Assembly (NCBI GenBank): GCA_013696015.1
Contig: JACCZI010000269.1
Coordinates: forward strand, 1 to 5,880
From: Nocardioidaceae bacterium
Lineage (GTDB): Bacteria > Actinomycetota > Actinomycetes > Propionibacteriales > Nocardioidaceae
DNA length: 5,880 nt
Direction: 5' to 3'
Position 1 is the stretch's first letter. Each line of letters begins with the position of its first letter. The position numbers and the translations under genes were made by a program. Positions 5,146-5,880 of this stretch are shown here, in pieces. A model generated the notes under the pieces. The model did not search any database. It worked only from the letters and a program-made list of their open reading frames with translations, and was not told the origin of the DNA.

Positions 5146-5807
5146 CGACCTCCGCGGTCGAGCCCGCGACGCCGCGGCCGGAGCTCCGGGTCTACCTGCT
5201 GCTCGAGGACCTGCAGCGGCAGTTCGCGGCGTACATGAGCACTCCGACGCGGGCCCGCGGGTACCCGCCGTTCGAGGGCCAGCACGCGCTGATCGTCGAG
5301 GTCGCCCCCGGCCTGGCGATCGAGCGGGTCATCGACCTGGCCCTGCGGGCGGTCCCGACGGTCGAGCCCGGCCTGCTGTTCGTCGAACGCCAGTTCGGTG
5401 TCCTCGAGGTGCACGGCAGTGATCTGGACGACGTTCGGGCGGCCGGTGCGGCGATCCTCGAGGGCCTGGGTGCGTCGGCAACCGACCAGCTGCGGCCGCA
5501 GGTGCTGTACAGCGACGTCATCGAGGAAGTCACCGACCAGCATGCTGTCCTCATCAACCGGAACCGCCAGGCGTCGATGCTGATGCCGGGTCACACCTTG
5601 ATGGTGTACGAGATGACCCCCGCCCTGTTCGCCACGGTGGCGGCGAACGCCGCCGAGAAGGTGGCGCCGGGTGCCATCCTCGTCGACGTGTCGATGATCG
5701 GGGCCGCGGGGCGGGTCTACATGGCCGGTGCCACGCACGACGTGTTGCGCGCTCGCGACGAGATCACCCGGGTCCTCGGTGAGGTGGAGGGGCGCGACCA
5801 CGGATGA
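5142..5807 (+). CDS. BMC-T shell protein (tandem BMC domains, trimer), second paralog
   Basis: This 221-residue tandem-BMC protein is clearly paralogous to the first BMC-T. Shared segments include (I/L)xxEVAPGLxIE, FVERQFGVLEVH (Glu82-Arg83), QHAVLINRN and SMIGAAGRVYMAG. Domain 1 covers roughly 14-111 and domain 2 roughly 117-215. It differs by a Pro/Thr-rich N-terminal extension of about 14 residues and by a different loop, STPTRARGYPPFEGQ (33-47), where the paralog has GTWIRGSLPRAGMA. That could change which face or pore state the trimer uses. Such trimers with large, gated pores are thought to pass bulkier metabolites or cofactors; no pore state can be read from sequence. By position it matches MSM0271 in the RMM order (from memory). 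GTG 5142 overlaps the BMC-H stop, with GGAGG 9 nt upstream, and its own stop overlaps the next ATG (ATGA). Confidence 0.93.
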   Translation: MTTSAVEPATPRPELRVYLLLEDLQRQFAAYMSTPTRARGYPPFEGQHALIVEVAPGLAIERVIDLALRAVPTVEPGLLFVERQFGVLEVHGSDLDDVRAAGAAILEGLGASATDQLRPQVLYSDVIEEVTDQHAVLINRNRQASMLMPGHTLMVYEMTPALFATVAANAAEKVAPGAILVDVSMIGAAGRVYMAGATHDVLRARDEITRVLGEVEGRDHG

Positions 5808-5880
5808 GCACGCACGACCTGTCCGGTCTCGACGCCGCCGGCTGGCTCGAGCCGGTGGCCCGCCGCGCGCTCGGCCACTA
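5804..5880 (+). CDS. N-terminus of a probable aminoalcohol kinase (APH-type phosphotransferase), cut by window edge
   Basis: Only 25 codons are visible: MSTHDLSGLDAAGWLEPVAR followed by RALGH, with a partial Tyr codon at the edge. The end (ALGHY) resembles the opening helix of aminoglycoside/choline kinase-like phosphotransferases, but no catalytic motif is in view. The product is therefore mainly inferred from position: in the RMM gene order as I recall it, the (S)-1-amino-2-propanol kinase gene follows the BMC-T/BMC-H pair. ATG 5804 overlaps the previous stop (ATGA), and GGAGG at 5786-5790 lies 13 nt upstream, so translation is probably coupled. The reading frame is open to the edge. That a gene starts here is well supported; its identity is moderate. 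Confidence 0.6.
   Translation, partial: MSTHDLSGLDAAGWLEPVARRALGH

Noticed and set aside
5804..5880. Encapsulation peptide at the N-terminus of the kinase-like protein
   Set aside because: The opening helix (LDAAGWLEPVARRALGHY) is amphipathic, but it resembles the normal first helix of APH-type kinases and no flexible linker is visible before the edge.
1..5880. CRISPR array, insertion sequence, tRNA or rRNA gene, or Rho-independent terminator
   Set aside because: No regularly spaced repeats, terminal inverted repeats with a transposase, tRNA-like folds or hairpin-plus-T-run were found. Almost all the window is coding.

Overview
The window looks like chromosomal DNA of a high-GC actinobacterium. 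G/C dominates third codon positions, GTG starts are used, genes are packed with 1-5 nt overlaps, and only one in-frame TTA codon was noticed in the plus-strand genes. It holds most of a bacterial microcompartment (BMC) operon. Gene content and order match, from memory, the RMM type (Rhodococcus and Mycobacterium microcompartment), also called the aminoacetone / 1-amino-2-propanol utilization compartment (AAUM) of Mycobacterium smegmatis. The exact genus cannot be named from the sequence.

Layout. Positions 1-419 on the minus strand are the N-terminal 139 codons of an APC-type amino acid/amine permease, cut by the left window edge. Positions 420-640 are a divergent control region with short repeats, a candidate operator and a weak promoter. 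A single tight plus-strand operon then runs to the right edge: class III PLP aminotransferase-fold enzyme (641-1957); CoA-acylating aldehyde dehydrogenase with a C-terminal encapsulation-type helix (1954-3513); first tandem-domain shell protein BMC-T (3519-4124); a small protein of unassigned function with an N-terminal encapsulation-like helix (4121-4591); pentameric vertex protein BMC-P (4591-4833); hexameric shell protein BMC-H (4858-5145); second BMC-T (5142-5807); and the first 25 codons of a probable aminoalcohol kinase (5804 to the edge).

Proposed teamwork, inferred from family knowledge. The permease imports an amine such as aminoacetone or 1-amino-2-propanol. The kinase phosphorylates the amino alcohol. 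The class III enzyme acts as a phospho-lyase, releasing an aldehyde (propionaldehyde in the AAUM model). The aldehyde dehydrogenase then converts the aldehyde to acyl-CoA inside the shell. The shell set is small: one BMC-H, one BMC-P and two BMC-T. No B12-dependent or glycyl-radical signature enzyme, phosphotransacylase or alcohol dehydrogenase lies in the window; some of these may lie to the right.

The points most worth following up are the small encapsulation-peptide protein between the shell genes, the acidic Asp at the predicted BMC-H pore (position 40 in PduA numbering), and the repeats in the divergent promoter.
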